Source of the DNA: Gentiana macrophylla
Lineage: Eukaryota; Streptophyta; Magnoliopsida; Gentianales; Gentianaceae
DNA length: 64,000 nt
Reading direction: 5' to 3'
NCBI GenBank assembly: GCA_026214975.1
Contig: JAOBSW010000411.1
Span: forward strand, 46,790 to 110,789
Shown: piece by piece, positions 11,385-21,637 of the stretch
Layout of the letters: each line of letters starts with the position of its first letter
Numbering within the stretch: the first letter of the stretch is position 1
Position numbers and translations under genes: made by a program
The notes under the pieces: model-generated
Told to the model about the DNA's origin: nothing
Databases searched by the model: none
The model's input: the letters and a program-made list of their open reading frames with translations, nothing else

Positions 11385-11805
11385 AGGGGTATTTTAGTAC
11401 ATGTAGATATATTATGTCATTATAAGTCCAACAGATTCCTTTATGTCCTTATGAGACTAATAAGTAAAAAAAACTATACTATTAAAGATTTAACCCTATT
11501 TTAATTCACATCAATAAAACAACTATCTTTCACATCCATTCTATTTTTCTTTAAGAATGTCTTGATGTTTGGGATAAAGAAGCTGCAGTTTTTTATAGGA
11601 ATAAATATAACATAAGAGAGTGTAAAATAAATATTTAAAGATCTTTTCTTTTCTGGTATTCACTCCACATGTGCTAAGATTCCTCAAGCAAGCAGGAAAT
11701 TAAAAGTATACATACATCAAAAAAAAATTAAATAAATAAATAAAGGGCCGGCTATCATTCCATTATGCTAAGCCCTGGAGACGGTACCGGAAGAATGAAG
11801 AAATC

Positions 11806-11940
11806 GAAGAAGAAAAAAAAAGTTCACAAAAGAAGACCACAAATTGATTCTCTGCAAGTTCATATATATAAAATCGGAGAAGAAGGAAAAAAGTTCTCAA
11901 AAAAAAAACCCACAAATTGTTTCTCTGCAAGCTCATATGT
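11806..11940. repeat. Two-copy tandem repeat, about 72 bp
   Basis: CACAAATTGATTCTCTGCAAG near 11840 recurs as CACAAATTGTTTCTCTGCAAG near 11912. Both are preceded by an A-rich AAGTTC segment. The stretch 11,454-12,063 otherwise shows no gene. Confidence 0.7.
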
Positions 11941-12063
11941 AGGAATGAAATAAGAATAAATCGTCAGTTCATAATTCACCTTCTGAATCTTTGCCTGCGA
12001 AATGGGTTTCAATCATTGTGAGATTTGCTTTTGTTCTTTGTTTGATTGCTTGAAATCCCTAAG

Positions 12064-14205
12064 TGTAATATTCCGATTTTCAGGAAAGGGCAGACGTGTC
12101 TTTTTGCGAAAACGAAATATTAGGTTCGGTTTCCTTTTATTCGGAGTTAAGTATTTTGGACGTTTTATATATATATTCGAGTGTTATATATGTAATTAAG
12201 GAATTAATGAGTTTTGTAACCAAGGCGTTTTGGGGAAAAAGGGTTAATGTGGAATTAGGTATTAAGGGAAATTAATCACCTAATTACTTTTTTCGATTTC
12301 ATCCCTTCCCCATTACCTTGTGCGACCTTGAGAGGAAAAGAGAGAGAACAAAAGAGTTTTTCATAATCGGAGGAGAAGAAGAGTTGATCATTTTTGAACC
12401 GGTGCAAGAATTGGAATCGTTGTGAAGAAGGCTACGTTTTGGTATCTGCTTGGTGGTGTTCTGCAGCGTTTACTCGAGTTTGGAGCGTTTTGGGGGCTGT
12501 TTAGAGGTAAGAAAAGTTATCCCTATGATCTCATTCGTTTGTATAAGGTTTAGATGAATTTGTAGGCGGTTTTGGTGCTAGAATGATGTATTGTTGGTTT
12601 GAGTTTTGTCTGTAAGTATCATGGCATGTTTAGATACAAGTTTCGTGTTTCAGGTCTTTGCTTTTTGTTGGTTTTTGTTTGAAATACGATCTGGGATTCG
12701 AATGATGAAGAATTAGGGTTCTAGTCGAACCCAGGTGGACGGGCGTCCGGTATTCTGGACGGGCGTCCAGCCTAGGTTCCACCTTGGACGAGCGTCTGGT
12801 TGCATTGGACGGGCGTCTGAGGTGCTATTTTTACATTCAGGATTGAACTGTTTTGGGTGGACGGGCGTCTGGGTAAAGTGAACGGGCGTCCAGCTTTGGA
12901 CGGGCGTCCAGTATTGTCCAGACGGGCGTCCATGGCTTAAAACGGACGTCTAGCTGGTTTTGTCACTATTTCTTTGTGGGTTGTTGCCCAACCTTATAAA
13001 CATGCTTTAACTACATGAAACCTTTATATATGATATGTTATTATGGTATAAACATAGACAAGCCTGAATTGAGCTTCGATTCGCTCGCTTAAAACACCGA
13101 ATGTACTCTTAAAAAGGAGTTGAAGTTCGGATCCGCCGGAAGAGCATGATAGGCTTGTGCTTTGATGAATTAGGATTCATCAATGTCTCGTGGAATGTGC
13201 TAGGACTTGTCCGTGTCTAAAGTGGTTCAGGAAGAGGTAGTATGTGTGAGGAGATTATTTGAAAACACTTAGGGTGGCTAGTTAATAACTTAATAAACCA
13301 CGTATGTGACTAGTAAAAGATTAAACAACATGTCTCTCTTGGCTAGGCACTAGGCTAAATCGCGATGCATGTGCTACCTCTGAAGGTGGAGGAACTTCGT
13401 AGGTCAAAAGACCCTAAGCACGGAGGGACTCTCTGAGGAGGTGTGCGTGCTATCGGAGTCTACCTTTCTAGACTTCGTGGGTGTTGGTGTGATCCACTAA
13501 TATGTTGCAAAAGAGTGTTCCCAAGGTAGAGGAGCTCTGTAGGTCAAAGACCCTAAGTACAGAGGGACTCTGCTGAGGGGATGCGCGTAGTGCCCTTGAG
13601 TGCGGTTGTAACATAGATAGGTTAAGCTAGAAACAGTTAGTCACGACATGTTGATGAGCATGAAGTGAACCTTAGATTGAGTCGGTCTCATATAATCAAA
13701 TAAACGGCTTAAACATCTTTCCTTATAATTTCTTTTGATATCATAGCTTCTCTTTCTTTCTAAGTACGTTGTACTTACCTCGAATGCATATTTGTTTTTA
13801 TGTGTTTGGGGGTGAGAAGACGAACAGGTTTACGAGGAAGGATTTGACGACGATATTTGAAGACGCTTGTTGGAAGTTCAAGATGTTCCTTTTTCGCTTT
13901 CGTTGGTTGTTATTTCAGTACTTTTGAGGTAGACGTTTGGTTTCTTTCTAGACGTTGGGTTCTTGTATCGTTTTGGGATTTTCGTACTTTTCCAAATGTA
14001 ATAATTTACATTTCTACCCTTAGATTCCTTTCTACTCTTTAATTTTGAAAAAAAAATTTATATACCCGAGTTTTGCTTCCGTTTTGCCTTTAATTTGATA
14101 CGACGTAGTAGAGGCTTACGTATAAAATGAATTTACTTTTGTTTTATACGTGCCGAACGTTTCTTTTCCGGATAAGGACTCGGTGTCCGGGAACGGGGCG
14201 TTACA
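12064..14205 (+). repeat. Gypsy-1 5' LTR
   Basis: This 2,142-bp LTR starts TGTAATATTCCGATTTTC and ends CGGGAACGGGGCGTTACA. It contains TATA-like TTTTATATATATATTCG (about 12160) and a dyad-motif array at 12734-12955. Compared with the 3' LTR it differs mainly by short insertions and deletions, many in G or A runs, and by one extra array unit. Confidence 0.95.
12734..12955 (+). repeat. Array of nine GGACGGGCGTCC-type palindromes in the 5' LTR
   Basis: Near-perfect copies of the 12-bp dyad GGACGGGCGTCC begin near 12737, 12758, 12786, 12807, 12859, 12880, 12898, 12921 and 12943, often about 21 bp apart. Variants include GGACGAGCGTCT and GAACGGGCGTCC. The array lies in the transcribed half of the LTR or its leader. 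The 3' LTR has the same array with one copy fewer. Function is unknown; see the findings. Confidence 0.85.
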
Positions 14206-14207
14206 GT

Positions 14208-14218
14208 TGGTATCAGAG
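14208..14218 (+). promoter_or_regulatory. Gypsy-1 primer binding site
   Basis: TGGTATCAGAG two bases after the LTR end matches the complement of the initiator tRNA-Met 3' end, the usual primer of this lineage. Confidence 0.9.
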
Positions 14219-14299
14219 AGAAGCGTTCTTTAGACTTCCTTTCTTTAAGATAAGTTTCTTTAGATCTTTAGTAACGTCTGGTTTTCTTGATCTTTCAGC

Positions 14300-15813
14300 A
14301 TGGTAACGACAAGAAGAGGCGTTCGTGAGGTGAGAGCTCTGGGGGTTAGACAAGGCGAGAGAGCCCCAGTGCCGTAGTAGGGGCGGATTTGTGAGGCGTA
14401 ATCCTTCGCCTCGCTTGAGTCTTTCACCACCACCCCATACAACCACACCTACACCAAGGTCTCAACAAGAGGTGTCACCAAGGCCGCATCGATCGTAATC
14501 GCCACCCGACCACTTTGCCAAGATATAACTACATTTATGGAGAGCCCTGGACAAGCACCTATTCGTGTCACCAGTAGTAGGCGACATTCCACCGATTAGT
14601 GCGCCACCACCAAAGTGACCAATGTGTATCCACCACCATCTAGTGCTTATCCTCCAGGTGTATCCTCAAGCAGCTAGCAGGTCTTCTACCCTCCTCCTCC
14701 AGAGGTCATGTTCCTCAACCTACGCAGACCACCTTCACCACGCTTTGACCACCAAAGAAGGCGTTGGTCATCCACCCCTTGGTTTTATCACCTCAACAAA
14801 CACCGGTTTTATCGGGGTACTATCCGTGATCGGTGAACCTCAAGTAATCCCACCTTATCCTCAACATCAGCAGAGATCACCGCATGTATCTTTTGGTTAC
14901 CCTCCGGTTCACCCACCGATTAGACCGACTTTCGAGCAAGCACCACCGGTGGATTGGTATACAAGATTGAGGAGAAATCGAGTTGAGAACTTCTTTGGTA
15001 ATGTGGAGCATTCTAAAGCGAGAGGAATGGATAAGAGGATTCGAGAAAGCTTGTAGAACATACATGTTCCCGAGACAGAGATGGCACAACTAGCGATCGA
15101 TTTTATGTTGGGGAGCAAAGAAGCATGGATTGATGCCATTCAAAGCAAAGAACGGTAAGGTAACGGATTGGGAAGGGTTCAAGACGATGTTTTATAATGA
15201 GTACTTCCCGTTCTGATTCAAGCAGATAAAGCAAGTCAATTCCTGAAGCACAAGCAAGGTAATAATCTGACTGTGTCCCAGTACACTAATAAATTCAATG
15301 AGTTAGGAAGGTTCTATCCGGAATTGATGAAGGTGGAAGAGAGAAAGATGGCCCTCTATAAGGATGGGTTGGCCTACGAGATTCAGTCGGGCATGCTAGG
15401 TTTCACGGCAAGGAATATGGCAGAGTTGATGAATAAAGCCTTGGAAGTCGAGACTTTCAGGAAGAGAGCTACAGTGGTTGTCAATAATAAGAGAAATTTT
15501 GGGACAAGTCAAGGCAGTTATAGGGGAGCGCCACAGCAAGCAGCCAAGAAGACTACGGCTCCTACAGCAGCTAAGGCCCCGAACAGTGCACCACTTTGCC
15601 CCAAGTGCAACAGAAATCATACAGGAGAGTGCAGGCAGAGTAGTAACGGTTGTTACGTTTGTGGTGAGCAAGGACACTTTTCTAGAGCGTGTCCAAACAG
15701 AGGAAACAAGAGTGGTTCGAGCCAAGGTAGCGGGAGAGGCGGCCCGAGCCGACCGGTTCGAGTTTTTGCAGCGGATGCTAATTTTGTGGAACCAGAGGAT
15801 GACGTTATTTCAG
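14300..15813 (+). pseudogene. Gypsy-1 gag, frameshifted
   Basis: Gag starts at an ATG reading MVTTRRGVREV, soon interrupted. The recognisable capsid part begins near 14,940 (PPVDWYTRLRRNRVENFFG) and includes a retrotransposon gag block (SQYTNKFNELGRFYPELM). It ends with a zinc knuckle CYVCGEQGHFSRAC (CX2CX4HX4C) at about 15,650, preceded by CPKCNRNHTGEC. At least four frameshifts or stops interrupt the first 900 bases, whereas 15273-15813 is open. The protein would form the particle core and bind genomic RNA. The reading frame runs into a GT...AG segment before protease. Confidence 0.85.
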
Positions 15814-15906
15814 GTACCATGTTTTGTTTCATTCCTTTATTAAAATATTTTATGGCATGTTTATTCATGTTGTGATGTATTATGAATGAATGAATGTGCA
15901 TCTTAG
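15814..15906 (+). other. Intron-like spacer between gag and protease (Gypsy-1)
   Basis: This 93-bp AT-rich segment starts GTACCATG and ends ATCTTAG. Removing it joins ...VISG to TIMLENLV in frame (phase 1). A comparable 95-bp GT...AG segment lies at the same place in Gypsy-2. Unspliced, the frame stops at 15873, so splicing could separate a Gag-only product from Gag-Pol. Sequence evidence only; no transcript data. Confidence 0.55.
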
Positions 15907-16180
15907 GTACGATAATGTTAGAAAACCTAGTGGTCAAGGCTTTGTTTGATACGGGAGCGTCAAATACTTTTGTGTCAACCAAGGTAGCTAAGAAGTTGAA
16001 CTTACCTTTCGAACCTTTAAGGAATACTTTGGAAATAACTACACCGTTAGGGAAGGTAACAAGGGTAACTAGATTGATACCTCAAGTGGAAGTTCGAGTT
16101 GGACCTTATCGATGTAAGAGTGACTTTACGATTTTGGACTTTTCGATTTTGATGTAATCCTCGGAATAGATTGGCTATCC
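15907..16180 (+). pseudogene. Gypsy-1 aspartic protease
   Basis: The frame TIMLENLVVKALFDTGASNT carries the DTGA catalytic motif, followed by STKVAKKLNLP. It ends with the flap-side segment VGPYRCKSDFTILDFS and a frameshift near 16,150, after which ILGIDWLSEN follows in another frame. Protease cleaves the polyprotein. The core motif is intact, but continuity to RT is lost. Confidence 0.8.
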
Positions 16181-16379
16181 GAGAATTATGTTCATTTGAA
16201 TCAGAAAGAGAAGAAAGTGACTTTTAAAATACCCGGAAATCGATGAGACATATCAAGGTATTGTGTACAAGCCAAGTAAGAAGCGACATCCGATCATATC
16301 ATCGTTAAGGCGTAAGGGCTTGTCGAGAAGGGTTGTGAAGGCTACTTGTTGTATGCAGTGGACGTGGAACAAGTGAAGC

Positions 16380-17370
16380 CTAAGTTAGAGGAGACTCTAT
16401 AGTGAGGAATACCCCGAGGTATTTCGGAAGAGTTACCGGAAACATGCCGGACAGAGAGATAGAGTTTGAGATCCAGTTGTTACCAGGAGCGGCACGATTG
16501 CTAAGGCACCTACGAGAATGGCACCGGCTGAATTAAAGGAGTTGAAAGCTCAACTTAAGGATATGCTTGAAAGGAACATAATTCAGCCCAAGACCTCGCT
16601 TGGGAGCCCCTGTTTTGTTAAGAAAGAAGAAGGATGGCGGCATGAGAATGTGTATCGACTACTGAGCATCGAACAACCTTACCATCAAGAATAAGTATCC
16701 TCTACCAAGGATAGATGACCTGTTTAATCGGTTGCAAGGTAAGAAGGTGTTTTCCAAGATCGACTGAGGTCCGGATATCATCAATTGAAGGTTAAGATAG
16801 CGATATATACGAAGACGGCTTTCGAGACGAGATATGGACATTATGAGTTCCTTGTCATGCCTTTTGGACTCACTAATGCTCCATCGGCATTTATGGATTT
16901 GATGCAATGAGTTTTCATGCCGTACTTGGATAAATTCGTGATAGTGTTCATGAGGCGATATCCTAGTTTACTCTAAGGATGAGAAAGAACACGAGGAACA
17001 CTTAAAGATAGTGTTGGACACACCGAGGAAGAATCGAGTTGTATGCAAAGTTTTCTAAGTGTGACTTTTGGTTGGATCGAGTGAGTTTCTTGGGTCATGT
17101 CATTTCTGGAGATGGCATACAAGTTGATCCGGCAAAGATCGAAGCAGTTGAGAATTGGCCCAAACCTACCACAGTTCCAGAGGTAAGAAGTTTTCTTGGG
17201 TTGGTGGTTACTACCGGAAGTTCGTGCAAGACTTTTCAAGATAGCTACTCCACTCACCAGGCTGACACAGAAGAATGTGAAATTTGAATGGACTAACGAG
17301 TGTGATAGGGCTTTTCATACCTTGAAGAGTAAGCCGACCACGGCACCGGTGTTAGCGCCCGGAGATTTTT
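16380..17370 (+). pseudogene. Gypsy-1 reverse transcriptase, heavily frameshifted
   Basis: Fragments in alternating frames show RT landmarks: MPDREIEFEIQL near 16,445, LKAQLKDMLERNIIQP, the palm region with [15 protein letters not shown] near 16,855, and [16 protein letters not shown] near 17,060. The catalytic FIDDILVYS block near 16,940-16,980 is interrupted by an insertion. Six or more frame changes occur within 1 kb, so no functional enzyme is encoded as written. Confidence 0.85.
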
Positions 17371-17765
17371 GATAACTACGATGTCTACACGGATGCTTGG
17401 GGACAGGTTTGGGTTGTGTGTTGATGCAAGGAGGAAAAGTGATAGCTTATGCGTCAAGGCAGTTGAAGGTGCATGAGAAGAATTACCCGACACATGATCT
17501 AGAGTTGGCAGCGGTAGTATTTGCCTTAAAGACTTGGAGGCATTACTTATATGGAGTTAAAGCAAGGATCTTCACTGACCATAAGAGTTTAAAGTATTTC
17601 TTCACACAAGAGAACCTGAATATGAGACAGAGGCGATGGTTAGAATTCGTTAAGGACTATGATTTGGATATTCAATACCATCCGGGTAAAGCGAATGTAG
17701 TGGCAGATGCTCCGAAAGCAGAAACCGGTGTTTGCGCCTTCCAAAGTGTTGAGGTAGTGGCGTAA
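17371..17765 (+). pseudogene. Gypsy-1 RNase H
   Basis: After a frameshift near 17,395 the frame reads [20 protein letters not shown], then the conserved [21 protein letters not shown] and [12 protein letters not shown], ending in the tether region [20 protein letters not shown] at 17763-17765 separates it from integrase, which continues in the same frame. RNase H would remove the RNA template during reverse transcription. Confidence 0.85.
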
Positions 17766-18716
17766 AGGTTAGATGGGCTGGAAATCAGAAACTTTGATCA
17801 GATTGAAGACCGGCAGATTGTGGCACCGTTGTTAGTTAAGGTCGAGTTGATGGATGATATACGGGGAAAGCAAGACGAAGACCCGGTTTTGTTGGACTTG
17901 AAGCGTGTTGCTAGAGAGAAGCCTACGGTTGGTTACGTGTTGGATAAGAGTGGAAATCTGTGGTATCGGGATCGGCTATGTGTGCCTAATGTTGGCGACT
18001 TGAGACAAAGAATTATGGAAGAAGCACATAGGATAGCTTTTGCGGTTCATCCGGGTGCTACTAAAATGTACAGAGACTTAAAGGAAAGATTTTGGTGGCC
18101 CTCGATGAAAGTGGAAATAGCCAAGTTTGTGGCCGAGTGTGATGTATGTCAGAAGGTTAAGGCGGAGCATAGAAGACCCGGTGGAATGCTTAAGCCATTG
18201 GATATCCCGGAATGGAAATGGGATAAGATCACAATGGACTTCATCACCGGATTACCTAAGACAAGAGGCGGACACGACGCAATTTGGGTAATTGTGGATA
18301 GATTGACCAAATCTGCCCATTTCTTACCGTACAAGGTTGACATGCCATTAAAGAAGATGACGACACTATATCTGGACAATATAGTGAAGCTACACGGAGT
18401 TCCAATCTCGATAGTTTCAGACCGTGATTCGAGATTTGTAAGTCGGTTTTGGAAGAGCTTGCAAGAAGCCTTCGGGACCAAGTTGGATTTGAGCACGGCT
18501 TTTCACCCTCAGACAGATGGACAATCTGAGAGGACCATCCAAACACTCGAGGACATGTTGAGAGCTTGTGTTTTGGAGGTAGGCGGATCATGGGATGATT
18601 ACCTATCGGTAGCGGAGTTTGCCTACAACAACAGCTTCCATGCAAGTATAGGCATGCCGCCGTTTGAAGCGTTGTATGGGAGAAGATGTCGCACGCCACT
18701 TGTTTTGGGATGAAGT
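17766..18716 (+). CDS. Gypsy-1 integrase (open reading frame 17820-18713)
   Basis: A 297-codon frame is uninterrupted. The N-terminal HHCC zinc-binding domain spans AHRIAFAVHPGATKMYRD to CDVCQKVK. The catalytic core shows Asp in MDFITGLPK, Asp in SDRDSRF and Glu in TDGQSERTIQTLED, the DDE triad of Ty3 integrases. The frame ends prematurely just after YGRRCRTPL, where a one-base change shifts the expected WDEV sequence. It inserts cDNA into chromosomes; in chromoviruses its C-terminus steers site choice. This is the best preserved domain of the element. Confidence 0.9.
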
Positions 18717-19286
18717 CGGGGAGAGAGAGATTCTGAGGGCAGAGATGGTTGAACAAGCAAAGGAAAGGGTTCGATTGGTCAAGAAGAAATGAAGGCGACT
18801 CAAGACAGAAGCGAAAAAGTGGGGTGATGTTAGAAGTAGACCTCTTGAGTTTGAAGTCGGCGATAGAGTTTACCTCGGGCTTCACCGATGAAAGGAGTGA
18901 AACGCTTTGGACAAAAAGGAAAGCTAAGACCAAGGTATGTTGGACCTTTTGAGATTTTGGAAAGAGTTGGGACGTTAGCTTATAAGCTTGATTGCGTAAT
19001 CAATGTCGAGGGTCCATAATGTGTTTCACGTTTCAATGTTGAAAAAGTGTCTGACGAGGAATGATGTTGAAACTACGGTTGATCCAGAAATTCTACAAGA
19101 TAACCTTGCTTACGACGAAAGACCTATCAGGATTTTAGACCGAAAAGAAAAGATGATTAAGAGACGGATGATTCCTTGGTGTTAGTCCGGTGGAGCAATC
19201 ATTCACCCGAGGAAGCAACTTGGGAAGTGGAAAGCGACATGATCAATGAATTCCGAGAGTTTGTTGATTTACCAGGTATGTTCTAG
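18717..19286 (+). pseudogene. Gypsy-1 integrase C-terminus and chromodomain-like end, frameshifted
   Basis: Frames shift several times through EVGEREILRAEMVEQAKERV, PLEFEVGDRVYL, MSRVHNVFHVSMLKKCL and IRILDRKEKMIKRR. The stop at 19284-19286 follows VRWSNHSPEEATWEVESDM and NEFREF. The W...EEATWE pattern is the chromodomain-like ending of Del/Tekay elements, thought to tether integration to heterochromatin. Confidence 0.8.
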
Positions 19287-19308
19287 TTTCGAGGACGAAA
19301 CTCCTTTT

Positions 19309-19321
19309 AAGGGGGGGAGAA
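19309..19321 (+). promoter_or_regulatory. Gypsy-1 polypurine tract
   Basis: AAGGGGGGGAGAA lies directly before the 3' LTR TG, the usual plus-strand priming site. Confidence 0.95.
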
Positions 19322-21448
19322 TGTAATATTCCGATTTTCAGGAAGGGGGGGACGTGTCTTTTGCGAAAATGAAATATTAGGTTCGGTTTCTTTTATTCGA
19401 GTTAAGTATTTTGGACGTTTTATATATATATTCGAGTGTTATATATGTAATTAAGGAATTAATGAGTTTTGTAACCAAGGCGTTTTGGGAAAAAGGGTTA
19501 ATGTGGAATTAGGTATTAAGGGAAATTAATCACCTAATTACTTCTTTTCGATTTCATCCCCTTCCCCATTACCTTGTGCGACCTTGAGAGGAAAAGAGAG
19601 AGAACAAAAGAGTTTTTCATAATCCGGAGAAGAAGAGTTGATCATTTTGTAACCGGTGCAAGAATTGGAATCGTTGTGAAGAAGGCTACGTTTTGGTATC
19701 TGCATTTGGTGGTGTTACTGGCAGCGTTTACTCGAGTTTGGAGCAGTTTTGGGGGCTGTTTAGAGGTAAGAAAAGTTATCCCTATGATCTCATTCGTTTG
19801 TATAAGATTTAGATGAATTTGTAGGCGGTTTTGGTGCTAGAATGATGTATTGTTGGTTTGAGTTTTGTCTGTAAGTATCATGGCATGTTTAGATACAAGT
19901 TTGCTGTGTTTCTGTGCTGTTTTTGCTGGTTTTTGTTTGAAATACGATCTGGGATTCGAATGATGAAGAATTAGGGTTCTAGTCGAACCCAGGTGGACGG
20001 GCGTCCGGTATTCTGGACGGGCGTCCAGCCTAGGTTCCACCTTGGACGAGCGTCTGGTTGCATTGGACGGGCGTCTGAGGTGCTATTTTTACATTCAGGA
20101 TTGAACTGTTTTGGGTGGACGGGCGTCTGGGTATAGTGAACGGGCGTCCAGTATTGTCCAGACGGGCGTCCATGGCTTAAAACGGACGTCTAGCTGGTTT
20201 TGTCACTATTTCTTTGTGGGTTGTTGCCCAACCTTATAAACATGCTTTAACTACATGAAACCTTTATATATGATATGTTATTATGGTATAAACATAGACA
20301 AGCCTGAATTGAGCTTTCGATTCGCTCGCTTAAAACACCGAATGTACTCTTAAAGGGAGTTGAAGTTCGGATCCGTCGGAAGAGCATGATAGGCTTGTGC
20401 TTTGATGAATTAGGATTCATCAATGTCTGTGAATGTGCTAGGACTTCTCCGTGTCTAGTGGTCTAGGAAGAGGGTAGTATGTGTGAGGGAGATTATTTGA
20501 AAACACTTAGGCTGGCTAGTTAATAACTTAATAAACCACGTATGTGACTAGTAAAAGATTAAACAACATGTCTCTCTTGGCTAGGCACTAGGCTAAATCG
20601 CGATGCATGTGCTACCTCTGAAGGTGGAGGAACTTCGTAGGTCAAAAGACCCTAAGCACGGAGGACTCTCGCTGAGGTGTGTGCGTGCTATCGGAGTCTA
20701 CCTTTCTAGACTTCGTGGGTGTTGGTGTGATCCACTAATATGTTGCAAAAGAGTGTTCCCAAGGTAGAGGAGCTCAGAGGTCAAAGACCCTAAGTACTGA
20801 GAGGACTCTGGCTTTGAGAGGATGCGGCGTAGTGCCCTTGAGTGCGGTTGTAACATAGATAGGTTAAGCTAGAAACAGTTAGTCACGACATGTTGATGAG
20901 CATGAAGTGAACCTTAGATTGAGTCGGTCTCATATAATCAAATAAACGGCTTAAACATCTTTCCTTATAATTTCTTTTGATATCATAGCTTCTCTTTCTT
21001 TCTAAGTACGTTGTACTTACCTCGAATGCATATTTGTTTTTATGTGTTTGGGGGTGAGAAGACGAACAGGTTTACGAGGAAGGATTTGACGACGATATTT
21101 GAAGACGCTTGTTGGAAGTTCAAGATGTTCCTTTTCTGTTTCTCGTTGGTTGTTATTTCAGTACTTTTGAGGTAGACGTTTGGTTTCTTTCTAGACGTTG
21201 GGTTCTTGTATCGTTTTGGGATTTTCGTACTTTTCCAAATGTAATAATTTACATTTCTACCCTTAGATTCCTTTCTACTCTTTAATTTTGAAAAAAAAAT
21301 TTATATACCCGAGTTTTGCTTCCGTTTTGCCTTTAATTTGATACGACGTAGTAGAGGCTTACGTATAAAATGAATTTACTTTTGTTTTATACGTGCCGAA
21401 CGTTTCTTTTCCGGATAAGGACTCGGTGTCCGGGAACGGGGCGTTACA
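19322..21448 (+). repeat. Gypsy-1 3' LTR
   Basis: This 2,127-bp copy matches the 5' LTR from TGTAATATTCC to GCGTTACA. Its palindrome array (about 19,992-20,192) has eight units, one fewer than in the 5' LTR. Many differences are single-base indels. CTAAG follows at 21449-21453. Confidence 0.95.
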
Positions 21449-21637
21449 CTAAGATTAGAGTAAAGATTCCGATTTTGTCAACAAAAAAAAAGATTGAACA
21501 TTTTTTAGCCGAATGAAAAAGTATTTTCAAGAGGGAAGGAGGGAAAACAAAAGACGAGGGCTGAAAGTGAAAATTGAATTTGACGGAAAGAGACTAACGT
21601 CCGTTTAACAATTCTTTTTTTCAGTCTGAGTTATAAG

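Larger units (their letters stand above)
8590..11453. mobile_element. 2.9-kb region bounded by about 75-bp inverted repeats
   Basis: The left arm, about 8590-8665, contains AAGGAATCTGTTGGACTTA and ends in AAATACCC. It is the reverse complement, with scattered mismatches, of about 11385-11453, which contains TAAGTCCAACAGATTCC. The inside holds no transposase frame. It has a CT microsatellite at 8742-8775, a minisatellite-like region, a 147-bp tandem duplication and unrecognised AT-rich DNA. The layout fits a non-autonomous DNA transposon, perhaps MULE-like. I could not identify a clean target duplication, so class and exact ends remain open. Confidence 0.5.
12064..21448 (+). mobile_element. 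Gypsy-1: full-length Ty3 Del/Tekay-type chromovirus
   Basis: The element is complete in structure. It has two 2.1-kb LTRs (12064-14205 and 19322-21448), both starting TGTAATATTCC and ending GCGTTACA. The 5-bp target duplication CTAAG lies at 12059-12063 and 21449-21453. A tRNA-Met-type primer site follows the 5' LTR and a polypurine tract precedes the 3' LTR. The order gag, protease, reverse transcriptase, RNase H, integrase, with a C-terminal chromodomain-like ending (ATWEVESDM), is that of Ty3 chromoviruses. Long LTRs and this ending fit the Del/Tekay lineage. Gag and RT carry many frameshifts, while RNase H and integrase stay largely open. The insertion split host DNA that continues from 12,063 to 21,454. 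Confidence 0.95.

Noticed and set aside
12002..12199. Short frame MGFNHCEICFCSLFDCL
   Set aside because: It crosses the Gypsy-1 insertion junction at 12064, so most of it is LTR; the upstream part is too short to support a gene.
18256..18933. 225-codon minus-strand frame
   Set aside because: It is the antisense shadow of the Gypsy-1 integrase.
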